A DNA stretch of 64,000 nt from Palsa-504 sp963756575 (GTDB taxonomy: Bacteria; Actinomycetota; Actinomycetes; Streptosporangiales; Streptosporangiaceae). Where the stretch lies: the NCBI GenBank assembly GCA_963756575.1, contig CAVWOM010000021.1, forward strand, positions 930,001-994,000, read 5' to 3'. The notes under the pieces were generated by a model, which worked only from the letters and a program-made list of their open reading frames with translations, had not been told where the DNA came from and searched no databases. Made by a program: the position numbers and the translations under genes. Positions 24,645 to 33,009 of the stretch are shown piece after piece; position 1 is the first letter of the stretch, and every line of letters begins with the position of its first letter.

Positions 24645-26156
24645 GTGCCCACCCTGAACGACCTGGCCCGAAGCCACACCAGCCTGGGCGAAGCGGACGT
24701 CGAGCACCTGCACTCGCTGGTCTCGGACTGGCAGCTCCTGGCCGACCTGTCCTTCGCCGACCTGATCTTGTGGGCGCCGGCCAAGGACGGCACCGGCTGG
24801 CTGGCGATCGCCCAGATGCGCCCCACCACCGGCCCCACCTCGATGCAGGACGACGTGGTCGGCACCTTCGCCGGGCCGGAGGACCAGCGCCTGCTCGACG
24901 TGGCCCGGGACGAGCGGCGCATCTGGCGGGAGAGCGACCCGGACTGGACCAACGGCGTCCCGGTGCGCACCGAAGGCATCCCGGTGACCAGGGCGCACCG
25001 GGTGATCGCCGTCATCGAGCGGTGCACCAACCTGAACTCGGCCCGCACCCCGAGCCGGCTCGAGCTGACCTACCTGCAAGGGGCCGACGACCTGGCCCGG
25101 ATGGTGGCCGAGGGCACGTACCCGTTTTCCGGCGCCGACGTGATGCTGGTCCGGTCGCCCCGGGTCGGCGACGGGCTGCTGCGGCTGGGCAAGTCCGGGA
25201 AGGTCATCTACGCCAGCCCGAACGCGCAGTCCGCCTACCGCCGCCTCGGCCTGGCCGCCGACCTGATCGGGGCCGAGCTCGGCGTGGTCACGGCCGGCCT
25301 GTGCGCCTCCGACGAGCCCCTGGACGAGTCGCTGATGGTGGTGGCCGCGGGCCGGGCCCCGCGCGAGGCCGAGGTGGACGGGAACGGCTCGGTGGTCCAG
25401 CTGCGCTCGATCCCGCTGGTCGTCGGGGGCAGCCGCACCGGCGCCCTGGTCCTGGTGCGCGACGTCACCGAGCTCCGCCGCCGCGAGCGTGAGCTGATGA
25501 CCAAGGACGCCACCATCAGGGAGATCCACCACCGGGTCAAGAACAACCTGCAGACGGTGGCCGCGCTGCTCCGGCTGCAGGCCCGGCGGCTCCGGGCGCC
25601 GGAGGCGCGCGCCGCGCTCGACGAGGCGGTCCGCCGGGTCGGGTCGATCGCGGTCGTGCACGAGACGCTGTCCCACGCGCCGGAGGAGGTCGTCGACTTC
25701 GACGACATCGCCGACCGGGTCGCCATGATGGCGGGGGAGGTGTCGGCGGCCGAGGTCAGGGTGATACCGAAGATCACCGGGTCGTTCGGCCCGCTGTCCG
25801 CGGCCGTGGCCACCCCGCTCGCCATGGTCATGACCGAGCTCCTGCAGAACGCCCTGCAGCACGGCTTCCCCGACGCGCGGGCCGCCCGCGAGCAGGGACT
25901 GCTCGAGGTCGTGGCGGTGCGCGAGGACGACCGCCTGACGGTGACGGTGGCGGACAGCGGCGTGGGCCTGCCCGAGGGATTCGACCTGGACTCCACCACC
26001 AGCCTCGGCCTGCAGATCGTCCGCACGCTGGTGGTCGGGGAACTCGGCGGGCGGCTGCGGATAACGCCGCGGCCGGGCGGCGGCACCGAGGCGCTGGTGA
26101 TTCTCCCCGTCGGCCACGAGCCGTCCGCGGGCCAGGACGGCGCGGCCGTTACTTAA
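24645..26156 (+). CDS. pdtaS: Sensor histidine kinase PdtaS
   Basis: Cytosolic sensor kinase (503 residues) that in mycobacteria phosphorylates the RNA-binding antiterminator regulator PdtaR. It has an N-terminal GAF-like domain (LVSDWQLLADLSFADLILWA), a PAS domain near residues 180-280, then the HisKA_2 box EIHHRVKNNLQTVAALLRLQ (about 293) and an ATPase domain with TELLQNALQHGF and SGVGLPEGF. The order and many residues match M. tuberculosis Rv3220c. The GTG at 24645 follows GATGAT by 6 bases, so a leaderless start is likely. It is followed by convergent whiB1, also the mycobacterial neighbour. No pdtaR is in the window. Confidence 0.93.
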   Translation: MPTLNDLARSHTSLGEADVEHLHSLVSDWQLLADLSFADLILWAPAKDGTGWLAIAQMRPTTGPTSMQDDVVGTFAGPEDQRLLDVARDERRIWRESDPDWTNGVPVRTEGIPVTRAHRVIAVIERCTNLNSARTPSRLELTYLQGADDLARMVAEGTYPFSGADVMLVRSPRVGDGLLRLGKSGKVIYASPNAQSAYRRLGLAADLIGAELGVVTAGLCASDEPLDESLMVVAAGRAPREAEVDGNGSVVQLRSIPLVVGGSRTGALVLVRDVTELRRRERELMTKDATIREIHHRVKNNLQTVAALLRLQARRLRAPEARAALDEAVRRVGSIAVVHETLSHAPEEVVDFDDIADRVAMMAGEVSAAEVRVIPKITGSFGPLSAAVATPLAMVMTELLQNALQHGFPDARAAREQGLLEVVAVREDDRLTVTVADSGVGLPEGFDLDSTTSLGLQIVRTLVVGELGGRLRITPRPGGGTEALVILPVGHEPSAGQDGAAVT

Positions 26157-26209
26157 TACAGGTTAAACAACGGGTGTCCAGCGCGTGCGGCCACGCTGCC
26201 CGGGCGCTC

Positions 26210-26234
26210 GCGGCTCGCCGGGACGGCGAGCCGC
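26210..26234. terminator. Bidirectional hairpin between pdtaS and whiB1
   Basis: Perfect 10-base arms GCGGCTCGCC and GGCGAGCCGC with a 5-base loop, placed between the two convergent genes. Confidence 0.65.
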
Positions 26235-26252
26235 CTTATCGTCCGACCTTTG

Positions 26253-26507
26253 TCACACGTGGGCGCGGGCCCGCAGCCTGATCGTCCGGCGCTTGACCGC
26301 GCGTCGCTCGTCCTCGCTCAGGCCGCCCCAGACGCCGGCGTCCTGTCCGGAGTCGATCGCCCAGCGCAGGCACTCCTCCATCACCGAGCAGCGCCGGCAT
26401 ACCTGTTTGGCTTCCTCGATCTGGAGCAGTGCCGGACCGCTGTTCCCGATGGGGAAGAACAGCTCAGGGTCCACTTCACGGCAGGCGGCTTCGTGGCGCC
26501 AGTCCAT
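26253..26507 (-). CDS. whiB1: WhiB1 iron-sulfur transcription factor
   Basis: Small [4Fe-4S] regulator, nitric-oxide sensitive and essential in mycobacteria. Starting at the ATG at 26507 gives 84 residues (MDWRHEAACREVDPELFFPI) with cluster cysteines at 9, 37, 40 and 46, the same numbering I recall for M. tuberculosis WhiB1. GVWGGLSEDERRAVKRR carries the family G[VI]WGG turn and the basic DNA-binding tail. This start has AAGGAG 8 bases upstream; a GTG at 26516 would sit on top of that site. A lipid kinase lies upstream and pdtaS is convergent, as in mycobacteria. Confidence 0.95.
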   Translation of the reverse strand: MDWRHEAACREVDPELFFPIGNSGPALLQIEEAKQVCRRCSVMEECLRWAIDSGQDAGVWGGLSEDERRAVKRRTIRLRARAHV

Positions 26508-26911
26508 GATGTCCACTCCTTTTCGGCGGCCGGGCGCTGGCGGATGCGCCCGGTATGCGCGTCTATCTGTAGCTTGTGAAGCTTTTCACGAGCTTTGCCG
26601 TTTTTTGCCGCCGTCCCAAGTTGTTTTCCCGGGACTACGGTGACGCCCGGCGATAAATCCGGCCGACCCGCTAGGCGGTCCGGCCGTTCCCCCCGAGGGC
26701 GCCGCTCCCGTCCCCTCAACCGCGGAGTTATCCGAGCTGATGAGACGTGCGAAACGCCCCCGCACCAGGCATCACGTCAAGCCTCTCAACGTCGGTTGGC
26801 GAGCGCAAGAGGCCACGACACCCCTTCAGCCGAATTTAATGTCAGATCGATCACATTTTGCTCGCGGCGTTGTCATCGCGCTTCCAGAAGGCTCCGGAGC
26901 GCCGGGAAAGA
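26508..26911. promoter_or_regulatory. whiB1 upstream region with a CRP-like site at 26840-26855
   Basis: The 404 bases upstream of whiB1 have no gene. TGTCAGATCGATCACA at 26840-26855 matches TGTGA-N6-TCACA at 9 of 10 positions and is flanked by A/T bases. In M. tuberculosis, CRP (Rv3676) is known to regulate whiB1, so this site is probably meaningful, although it is about 330 bases from the start codon and implies a long leader. Confidence 0.5.
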
Positions 26912-27851
26912 TCACGCCACGATACGAAGCGCATGCGGTACGAACTGGAATTTCACGGCCTCGGTTTCGCCCAGATATTCGCCGTCGACCTGGAGCGCGA
27001 TCGGCCGGGACGAGCATACGGTGAGGGTTTCCGCGCCCAGCACCGACAATAGGTCCCGGCCGCGCGGCGGACGGCTCCTGATGTACAGCATCTGGCCCAC
27101 CACGCCGACGAGCCGGAACAGCCGGAGCCAGGCGCATGGCCAGCACGTCCAGGCCCGAGCTGAAATCGGGGTGCGGAACCGGCAGTACCGCCCGGCTGTT
27201 CAGGTAGGTCCACGGCGAGCGGTTGGTGATGATCGTCATGAACAGGTCGCTGGCCGGCGCCTCGTCCTCGCGCTCCAGCGTCAGGGCCGGCCGCCGCCGG
27301 TCGGTGGAGCGATAGTAGGAACGCACCATCGTCCGCAGGAACAGCGAAGGGCTTTCCCGGCGCCCCCGGGCCCGCAGCCGGTCGACTTCCCCCACCACCT
27401 CGGCGTCCCAGCCCAGGCCCGCGCTGAAGGTGAAGTACCGATCCCCGGCCAGCCCGAGCCCGATCGTCCGGGAGTGGCCCGCCGCGATGGCCTCCCGCAG
27501 CCACCGGATCGCCGCCGCCGCGCCGATCGGCACCCCGAGCGCCCGGGCCAGCACGTTGGCCCCGCCGCCGGGAATGATCGCGATCAGCGGCCGCCCCCGC
27601 TCACCAGCGCCCGGCTCGCCGTCGTTGACTCGGCTCATGACGCCGTTGACCACCTCGTTGACGGACCCGTCACCGCCGTGCACGATGATCAGGTCGGCCT
27701 CGGTCGCCGCGGCCAGGTCGCGCGCGTGGCCACGGTACTGCGTCCGCTCGACGTCCAGGTCCACCAGTCCGGCCAGCGAGCGAACCGCCAGGTCGGCGAC
27801 GGTCCCCGTCATTGAGGTCGCGTGCCGGTTGACAATCAGCAGTCCCCGCAC
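26912..27851 (-). pseudogene. Diacylglycerol kinase-family lipid kinase, one-base insertion
   Basis: YegS/DgkB-type kinase, the position held by Rv3218 next to whiB1 in M. tuberculosis by my recollection. The N-terminus has LLIVNRHATSM, HGGDGSVNEVVNGVM and the IIPGGGANVLARALGVP loop, then SAGLGWDAEVVG. After LDVLAMRLAP the frame changes; one base removed near 27130 restores RLFRLVGVVGQMLYI, and the end EYLGETEAVKFQFVPHALRI lies in the other frame, stopping at 26912. The span of 940 is 313 codons plus one base. The GTG start follows TAGCCT by exactly 6 bases (leaderless). An essential-type conserved gene with one indel suggests sequence error. Confidence 0.85.
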
Positions 27852-27921
27852 CCGCTTAGGCTAACGGCCGCCTAAGCTGGAATCCTGCGCGACCCCCAAG
27901 ATCATGAACGGGTGAGACGAC

Positions 27922-28515
27922 ATGGCGACGCGACCGGCCCGACCGCGGCCATCCCAGGCCCAGTCCGCCCAGGCCCAGCCGGTCAAGGCCCAGTCCGCCA
28001 AGGCGCAGCCGGTCAAGGCCCAGTCGGCCAGGGCCCAGGCCGTCAAGGCCCGGTCGGCCACCGCCCAGGCCGCCAAGGCCCGGTCCGCCGCCGCGCCAGC
28101 CCCCGCGGCCCAGCCCCGCCCGCCCGTCGCCCTGCCGCGTGAGCTCCGCCTGGCCGCGGGCATCCAGGCCGTCGAGGCGGCCGGCCTGCTCGTCGCGGCC
28201 GGGTTCGCCGCCGTCGCCACCGCGGACGGGAAGTCCTACGAGAAGTCGAGCGGCATCGCGCTGACGCTCATCGCGGTCGCCACGGCCGCCCTGTTCGCGT
28301 CGTTCGCCGTGGGCCTGACCCGGTCCCGGCCGTGGACCCGGGTCCCGGTCGTCATGTTCCAGCTGGCCATCGGCTTCTGGGGTGTCTTCCTGCTGACCGG
28401 CCACCGGTACGAGTGGGGCGTGCCGATGCTGGTGGTCGCGGCCGCCACCCTGGTCTGCGTGTTCACCCCGGCCAGCCTGCGCGCCCTCAACCGGCCGGCC
28501 CCCCCGCCCGCCTGA
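27922..28515 (+). CDS. Membrane protein with Ala/Lys/Gln repeat N-terminus
   Basis: A 197-residue protein. Residues 1-65 are a low-complexity tract of AQ/KA repeats (AQPVKAQSAKAQPVKAQ), encoded by degenerate tandem repeats at about 27958-28090. The rest has four hydrophobic segments (GIQAVEAAGLLVAAGFAAVA, IALTLIAVATAALFASFAVG, VVMFQLAIGFWGVFLL, LVVAAATLVCVF), as in common small actinobacterial integral membrane proteins of unknown function. It is convergent with the sigma factor gene, 2 bases apart. The repeats could vary in length between strains. Confidence 0.75.
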   Translation: MATRPARPRPSQAQSAQAQPVKAQSAKAQPVKAQSARAQAVKARSATAQAAKARSAAAPAPAAQPRPPVALPRELRLAAGIQAVEAAGLLVAAGFAAVATADGKSYEKSSGIALTLIAVATAALFASFAVGLTRSRPWTRVPVVMFQLAIGFWGVFLLTGHRYEWGVPMLVVAAATLVCVFTPASLRALNRPAPPPA

Positions 28516-28517
28516 CG

Positions 28518-29360
28518 TCAGTCGTCCGTGGTCAGCCCGTCGCGGAGCTGGGCCAGGGTGCGGGCCAGCAGCCGGGACACGTGCATCTGGGAGATGCCGA
28601 GCTCGGCCGCGATCTGAGACTGGGTCATGTTGCCGAAGAAACGCAGCAGCAGGATCTTCTTCTCGCGCGGCGGCAGCTGCTCGAGCAGCGGCTTGAGCGA
28701 TTCGCGGTACTCCACGCCTTCCAGCGCGTCGTCCACCATGCCGAGCGAGTCGGAGACCGCCGGCGCGTCCTCGTCACCCGAGTCCGGCGCGTCCAGCGAG
28801 ACGGTGGAGTAGGCGTTGGCCGACTCCAGGCCCTCCAGCACCTCTTCCTCGGTCATCTGCAGGTGGGCCGCTAGCTCCGAGACGGTCGGCGCGCGCCCCT
28901 CACGCTGGGCCAGGTCGCCGATGGCCTTGGTCAGCGAGAGCTTGAGCTCCTGCAGGCGGCGCGGTACCCGGACCGCCCAGCCCTTGTCCCTGAAGTGCCG
29001 CTTGATCTCGCCCACGATGGTCGGCGTGGCGTAGGTGGAGAACTCCACGCCGCGCTCGAGGTCGAACCGGTCGATGGACTTGATCAGCCCGATCGTGGCG
29101 ACCTGGGTCAGGTCGTCGAGCCATTCGCCGCGATTGCGGAACCGCCGGGCCAGGTACTCGACCAGCGGCAGGTGCAGCTCGACGAGGATACCCCTGATCC
29201 GGATCCGTTCGGGATCATCGGACGGAAGCTGGGACAGGCGCTCGAACAGCTCCCGCGCCCGCGCCCGGTCCGGCGATCCGCGCTCGATGCGCACGGTCTC
29301 CGCCGTGGCCTGGGCGACCTCGGGATCGTCGGTCACCTGGACCTCGAACTCGCTGCTCAC
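28518..29360 (-). CDS. SigB/SigF-family stress sigma factor
   Basis: Group 3 sigma factor (280 residues) of the SigB/SigF/SigG branch, which in actinomycetes controls stress and differentiation genes. Region 2 reads LVEYLARRFRNRGEWLDDLT, GLIKSIDRFDLERGVEFSTY and ATPTIVGEIKRHFRDKGWAV; region 3 RVPRRLQELKLSLTKAI; region 4 LPPREKKILLLRFFGNMTQS with the helix ISQMHVSRLLARTL. The GTG start at 29360 overlaps the stop of the anti-sigma gene (GTGA), which fixes the start and shows coupling. Which of the many SigF-type paralogues it represents cannot be told. Confidence 0.92.
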   Translation of the reverse strand: MSSEFEVQVTDDPEVAQATAETVRIERGSPDRARARELFERLSQLPSDDPERIRIRGILVELHLPLVEYLARRFRNRGEWLDDLTQVATIGLIKSIDRFDLERGVEFSTYATPTIVGEIKRHFRDKGWAVRVPRRLQELKLSLTKAIGDLAQREGRAPTVSELAAHLQMTEEEVLEGLESANAYSTVSLDAPDSGDEDAPAVSDSLGMVDDALEGVEYRESLKPLLEQLPPREKKILLLRFFGNMTQSQIAAELGISQMHVSRLLARTLAQLRDGLTTDD

Positions 29361-29833
29361 CCGGACCTCGAAGCGGAGTTCCCGGAGACCAGGTTCTCCC
29401 GGTGCTTGCACAGCACGATGGAGACCTGGTCGTCGTCCCCGAGCCGGGAGTCCACGGTCCCCGCCAGGGCGGAGAGCACGGTCCAGGCGAAGGTGTCCCG
29501 GGCGGGAAGCTGCGGCTCGGCCGCGGTCACCGAGACCGTGATCGTCATGTCCTCGGCGCCGAGGTCGAAGGCGCATTCCAGGTTGGTACCCGGGATCGCC
29601 TGGGAGAGGAGCATCGCGCACGCCTCGTCCACGGCGATGCGCAGGTCCTCGATCTCGTCCAGCGTGAAGTCGAGCCTGGCCGCCAGGCCCGCCGTCGCCG
29701 TCCGCAGCACGGACAGGTAGGCGCCCTCGGCGGGCATGCAGACCGTCACGTGGTCTTGCGTCGTCTCGCGACCCGCTGCCGCCGGTTCCCGCTGACCCGG
29801 TACAGCTGTCGTCGCGGCGGTGTCTTCCGTCAC
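29357..29833 (-). CDS. RsbW-like anti-sigma factor (serine kinase fold)
   Basis: A 158-residue GHKL ATPase-fold protein that should bind and inactivate the sigma factor encoded next. DEIEDLRIAVDEACAMLLSQ is the N-box of RsbW-type anti-sigmas, followed by SVTAAEPQLP. The glycine-rich ATP lid is weak, so kinase activity is less certain. The GTG at 29833 has a strong GGAGGAGGA ribosome site. No anti-anti-sigma gene is present in the window. The N-terminal ~30 residues (EDTAATTAVPGQREP) are disordered in look. Confidence 0.87.
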   Translation of the reverse strand: MTEDTAATTAVPGQREPAAAGRETTQDHVTVCMPAEGAYLSVLRTATAGLAARLDFTLDEIEDLRIAVDEACAMLLSQAIPGTNLECAFDLGAEDMTITVSVTAAEPQLPARDTFAWTVLSALAGTVDSRLGDDDQVSIVLCKHRENLVSGNSASRSG

Positions 29834-29989
29834 GTTCCTCCTCCGGGCAGGCATCCCGTTTCCGCCCGGCCTAGCCGCCGGTCCTGGATAACACTCACGG
29901 AAGCAACCTACCGCCCGCAAGCCACGACGAGAAACGCGCCGCGCCGCCCCGCATCCTGACCCTCCGCACCCCCTATCTAACCTTCAGTA

Positions 29990-30125
29990 TTCAGCCCCCC
30001 ACCCCCACTCCACCCCCACCCCGAGCCACCCCCACCGAGCCACCCCCACCCCGAGCCACCCCACCCCACCCCGCCCCCCGCCCCCGCCCCGCCCCCCGCC
30101 CCCGCCCCGCCCCCACCCCGCCCCC
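29990..30125. repeat. C-rich (minus strand G-rich) low-complexity tract
   Basis: About 136 bases of nearly pure CCCCRCCCC-type units, including several copies of CCACCCCGAGCC and CCCCGCCCCC. The minus strand carries more than a dozen G-runs of 4 or more and could form G-quadruplexes. It lies between the anti-sigma gene's upstream side and a large palindrome. Open frames here are artefacts of composition. Bases 29834-29989 show nothing else clear. Confidence 0.8.
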
Positions 30126-30143
30126 GGGGTCTCGTACCCGGAC

Positions 30144-30199
30144 GCCATGAAACCCGGGTTCCAGGCCGTCAGAACAGCCTGGAACCCGGGTTTCATGGC
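30144..30199. terminator. Perfect 23-base inverted repeat beside sodN
   Basis: Arms at 30144-30166 and 30177-30199 are exact reverse complements (core ATGAAACCCGGGTTCC) with a 10-base loop. It lies 71 bases after the sodN stop. The same ATGAAACCCG-GGTTC core recurs, less perfectly, at 4471-4491. Transcription termination for sodN is the simplest role, but no T-run follows. Confidence 0.65.
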
Positions 30200-30270
30200 C
30201 AAAGAAATGGCCAAGAAATGGCCAGAGCAATGGCCACAGAAGGTGTCCGGGCGCGAGCCCGCGGCACCGC

Positions 30271-30678
30271 CTAGGCCTGCTTGGTCTCCCAGAAGATCTT
30301 GTCGATCTCCGCGATCTTGGCCAGCAGCTCGTCCGCCTTGGCCACGTCCACGCTGCCCTTGGTGCCCGAGGCCCCGGCGAGCTTGGTGGCCTCGTTGAAC
30401 AGCTGGTTCAGCTGCGGGTACTTCTCGAAGTGCGGCGGCTTGAAGTAGTCAGTCCACAGCACCCAGAGGTGGTGCTTGACGAGCTCGGAACGCTGTTCCT
30501 TGATGAAGATCGCACGGGCCCGGAACTCGGGGTCCGTGTTCTGCGCGTACTTCTCCGCGATGGCCTTGACGGATTCCGCCTCGATCCGGGCCTGCGCCGG
30601 GTCGTAGACTCCGCACGGCAGGTCGCAGTGGGCGTGGGCGATGGTCTTCGGCTCGAGCAGGCGTGTGAGCAGCCTCAT
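30271..30678 (-). CDS. sodN: Nickel superoxide dismutase
   Basis: Detoxifies superoxide using a nickel centre. A 135-residue precursor: a ~16-residue leader (MRLLTRLLEPKTIAHA) is followed by the nickel hook HCDLPCGVYDP, in which the new N-terminal His, both Cys and the Pro/Tyr are all present after cleavage. The helical core EAESVKAIAEKYAQNTDPEF and HHLWVLWTDYFKPPHFEKYP is typical. The ATG at 30678 has AAGGGA upstream. The leader is expected to be removed by the protease encoded divergently 77 bases away. Confidence 0.96.
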   Translation of the reverse strand: MRLLTRLLEPKTIAHAHCDLPCGVYDPAQARIEAESVKAIAEKYAQNTDPEFRARAIFIKEQRSELVKHHLWVLWTDYFKPPHFEKYPQLNQLFNEATKLAGASGTKGSVDVAKADELLAKIAEIDKIFWETKQA

Positions 30679-30755
30679 CGATTCCCTTTCTCCGGCTGGT
30701 GAACTTGGCAGACCCGACACTACCCCTGCCGCCAGCGCTGACACTTGGAGGGACC

Positions 30756-31199
30756 GTGCACTGGCCCATCTGGCGGGTCAAGGTGACCGAACGTTCCATG
30801 GAGCCCGCCCTGCGTCCCGGCGACTGGCTGCTGGTCCGCCGCACCCGCCGGATCCGCCCCGGCCAGATCGTGCTGGCCCGGCATCCGCAGCGGCCGGAGC
30901 TGCTCCTGGTCAAGCGGGCCGCGGGCCGCGTGGACGGCGGCTGGTGGCTCGCGTCGGACAACCCGGCGGCCAGCGCGGTCGACAGCGCCCGGTTCGGCGC
31001 CGTACCCGGGCCGCTGATCGAGGGCCGCGTGCTCGGCCGTTACTGGCGACCAAAACCTTTATCCCGAACGCCTCCGATGCCACGCCCCGGTCCCCGAAGA
31101 AAACGGCCCCGCCAATCGGCGGGGCCGTTCTCGGTGCTGCGTGAACCTAGTGGTGGATACCGGTGTCGGGCAGCTCGTTCTCCCCGGCCTGGCTGTTGA
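30756..31199 (+). CDS. sodX: Nickel-SOD maturation protease (SodX, S26 type)
   Basis: Signal-peptidase-like Ser/Lys protease that trims the SodN leader. TERSMEPALRPGDWLLVRR carries the catalytic serine, and LLVKRAAG the catalytic lysine, followed by GGWWLASDNPAASAVDS. The GTG at 30756 has GGAGGG just upstream and is preferred to a GTG at 30699, which would leave only 20 bases from sodN. The catalytic fold ends around LGRYW (about 31050). The frame then runs on through a strong hairpin (31102-31129) to a stop at 31199 and overlaps the convergent permease by 53 bases. The true end may be earlier, with a frame error. Confidence 0.85.
   Translation: MHWPIWRVKVTERSMEPALRPGDWLLVRRTRRIRPGQIVLARHPQRPELLLVKRAAGRVDGGWWLASDNPAASAVDSARFGAVPGPLIEGRVLGRYWRPKPLSRTPPMPRPGPRRKRPRQSAGPFSVLREPSGGYRCRAARSPRPGC
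31102..31129. terminator. GC-rich hairpin terminator between sodX and permease
   Basis: AACGGCCCCGCC and GGCGGGGCCGTT, a perfect 12-base stem with an AATC loop, flanked by AAAA on one side and TTCTC on the other. It would serve both convergent genes. It lies within the apparent C-terminus of sodX. Confidence 0.8.
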
Positions 31200-32811
31200 C
31201 GAGCGCCAGCATCTCATCGCGCGGCAGCTTGGTCGCCATCGCCCAGAAGTAGATGATCAGGCTGAACGCGGCCACGACCACGATGTCCCACCAGAACGGG
31301 ATCGTCTTGGTGTTGACCGGGGACTTGATCGCGCCGCCGTCGAACTGGCCCAGCCAGGAGATGATGCCCATGCCGATCAGCCAGACCGGCATCCAGGTCG
31401 CCGACTTGAAGTCGATCGGCGGCCGGTTCCGGTCGAACGCCATCGAGAGGCCGAGGACGACGTAGCCGATGACCAGGACGATGCCCAGCTTCCAGACCAC
31501 CTCGAAGCCCGACCAGTAGATGAGCAGGTCGGCCACGACGAACGCGAGCGGGGCCAGGATATTGGCGGCCGGAAGCCGGTACGGCCGGTCCGCGTCGGGC
31601 ACCTGACCGCGGAACGCGCCCAGCGAGAGCGGCGCGCCGGCGTACATCAGCACGCTGGCTCCGGTGATCAGGCCGACCAGCGAGTGCCAGCTCGGGAACG
31701 GCAGCAGGAACAGCAGGCCGATCAGGAACGCGAAGATCAGGCCCACCCACGGGATGCCGTTCCTGTCCACCCGGGCGAAGATCGCCGGGGCGTACCGGTT
31801 ACGAGCCAGGCCGTAGCTGATCCGCGAGGTCCCGGTGGTGTAGATCAGGCCGGTGCCGGTCGGCGAGATGAACGCGTCCAGCCGCAGGACGCTGGCCAGC
31901 CAGCCGAGGCCGACCGCCGTGGCCAGGCCGGCGAACGGCCCGGCCTTGATGGTGGCGTCGCCGAAGTGCAGCCAGCCGTGGGAGATCAGGTTCGCGGGCA
32001 TCGCGCCGATGAGCACGACCTGGAGCAGGGTGTAGACCACGGTGCCGATCAGGACCGCGATGATGATGGCCAGCGGCAGGTTGCGACCGGGGTTCTTGAT
32101 CTCGCCGGCCAGCTGGTCGGCCTGCTCGAAGCCGGAGTAGGCGAAGATGATGCCGGCCAGCGGGAGCGCCGCGAACAGGCCGTGGACGCCACCCGGCAGG
32201 AAGCCCTCACCCGGCGGGGAGAAGTTGCCGCCCTTGAACTTGAACAGCAGCACGATGATGGTGAGGATCGGGATCGCGACCTTCCACCAGGTGATGACGT
32301 TGTTGACCCGGGCGAAGATGCGCATGGCCAGGAAGTTGACCGCGACGAAGACCGCCATCAGCACGATGGTCAAGATGAAGCCGACTCCGGTGACGTTCCC
32401 GGTGGTCTTGTCGTAGATGCTCGGCCAGTAGTACGACGCGTAGTTCATGAACGCGAAGCACTCGATCGGCGCGATCGTCACCGCCTGCAGATAGGCGAAG
32501 AAGCCGAACCCGACGCCGGCCAGGCTGCCGAACGCGAAGTGGGGGAACCGGGCCGTCCCGCCGGAGACCGGGTACATGGCGCCCAGCTCGGCGTGCGCCA
32601 GCGCCAGGACGATGACCACGACTCCTGCGATAACCCAGTCAATGACGGCGGCGCCGCCGACAAGCGTCGCGGCGGTCAACGGGGCGAACAGCCAGCCGGA
32701 GCCGATGATCGACGTCTCGGACGCCCAGGCCGCGCCGATCAAGCCAAGCTCGCGCTTGAAACCGACATCCTCCGGCGCAGTTACGGCGACCCCTGAAGTT
32801 TCAGCTGCCAT
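31147..32811 (-). CDS. APC-superfamily amino acid permease
   Basis: A 554-residue carrier with 12-14 hydrophobic segments (LGLIGAAWASETSIIGSGWL at the N-terminus, VIDWVIAGVVVIVLALAHAE, ISYGLARNRYAPAIFARVDR, WLIGMGIISWLGQF). MYPVSGGTARFPHFAFGSLA and AYSGFEQADQLAGEIKNPGR are APC signatures. The ATG at 32811 with AAGGA 7 bases upstream is preferred to 32832. It is the third APC permease in the window and not close to the other two. The upstream gap to the CGNR gene is 332 bases and holds a palindrome. Confidence 0.9.
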   Translation of the reverse strand: MAAETSGVAVTAPEDVGFKRELGLIGAAWASETSIIGSGWLFAPLTAATLVGGAAVIDWVIAGVVVIVLALAHAELGAMYPVSGGTARFPHFAFGSLAGVGFGFFAYLQAVTIAPIECFAFMNYASYYWPSIYDKTTGNVTGVGFILTIVLMAVFVAVNFLAMRIFARVNNVITWWKVAIPILTIIVLLFKFKGGNFSPPGEGFLPGGVHGLFAALPLAGIIFAYSGFEQADQLAGEIKNPGRNLPLAIIIAVLIGTVVYTLLQVVLIGAMPANLISHGWLHFGDATIKAGPFAGLATAVGLGWLASVLRLDAFISPTGTGLIYTTGTSRISYGLARNRYAPAIFARVDRNGIPWVGLIFAFLIGLLFLLPFPSWHSLVGLITGASVLMYAGAPLSLGAFRGQVPDADRPYRLPAANILAPLAFVVADLLIYWSGFEVVWKLGIVLVIGYVVLGLSMAFDRNRPPIDFKSATWMPVWLIGMGIISWLGQFDGGAIKSPVNTKTIPFWWDIVVVAAFSLIIYFWAMATKLPRDEMLALVNSQAGENELPDTGIHH

Positions 32812-33009
32812 GTGCGATCCTTTTCCGATCATGCCCCGCAGGGCTCGTCACCCGCGGTGCGAGATCCCCGCCCCAGCCGGATGAGCTCTCGTATGCGTCG
32901 AGTGAGATCATCGTAGGGATCATCGACATAACTGAGAAGTGTTCACCCGGATTCGTTTTGATAACGCAGGTCACGGCCCATATCGCGGGACTAAGAACGT
33001 TGTGGGCTG

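Noticed and set aside
29984..30230. Short Gly-rich minus-strand open frames in the C-rich tract
   Set aside because: Products are pure low complexity with no ribosome site; open only because of base composition.
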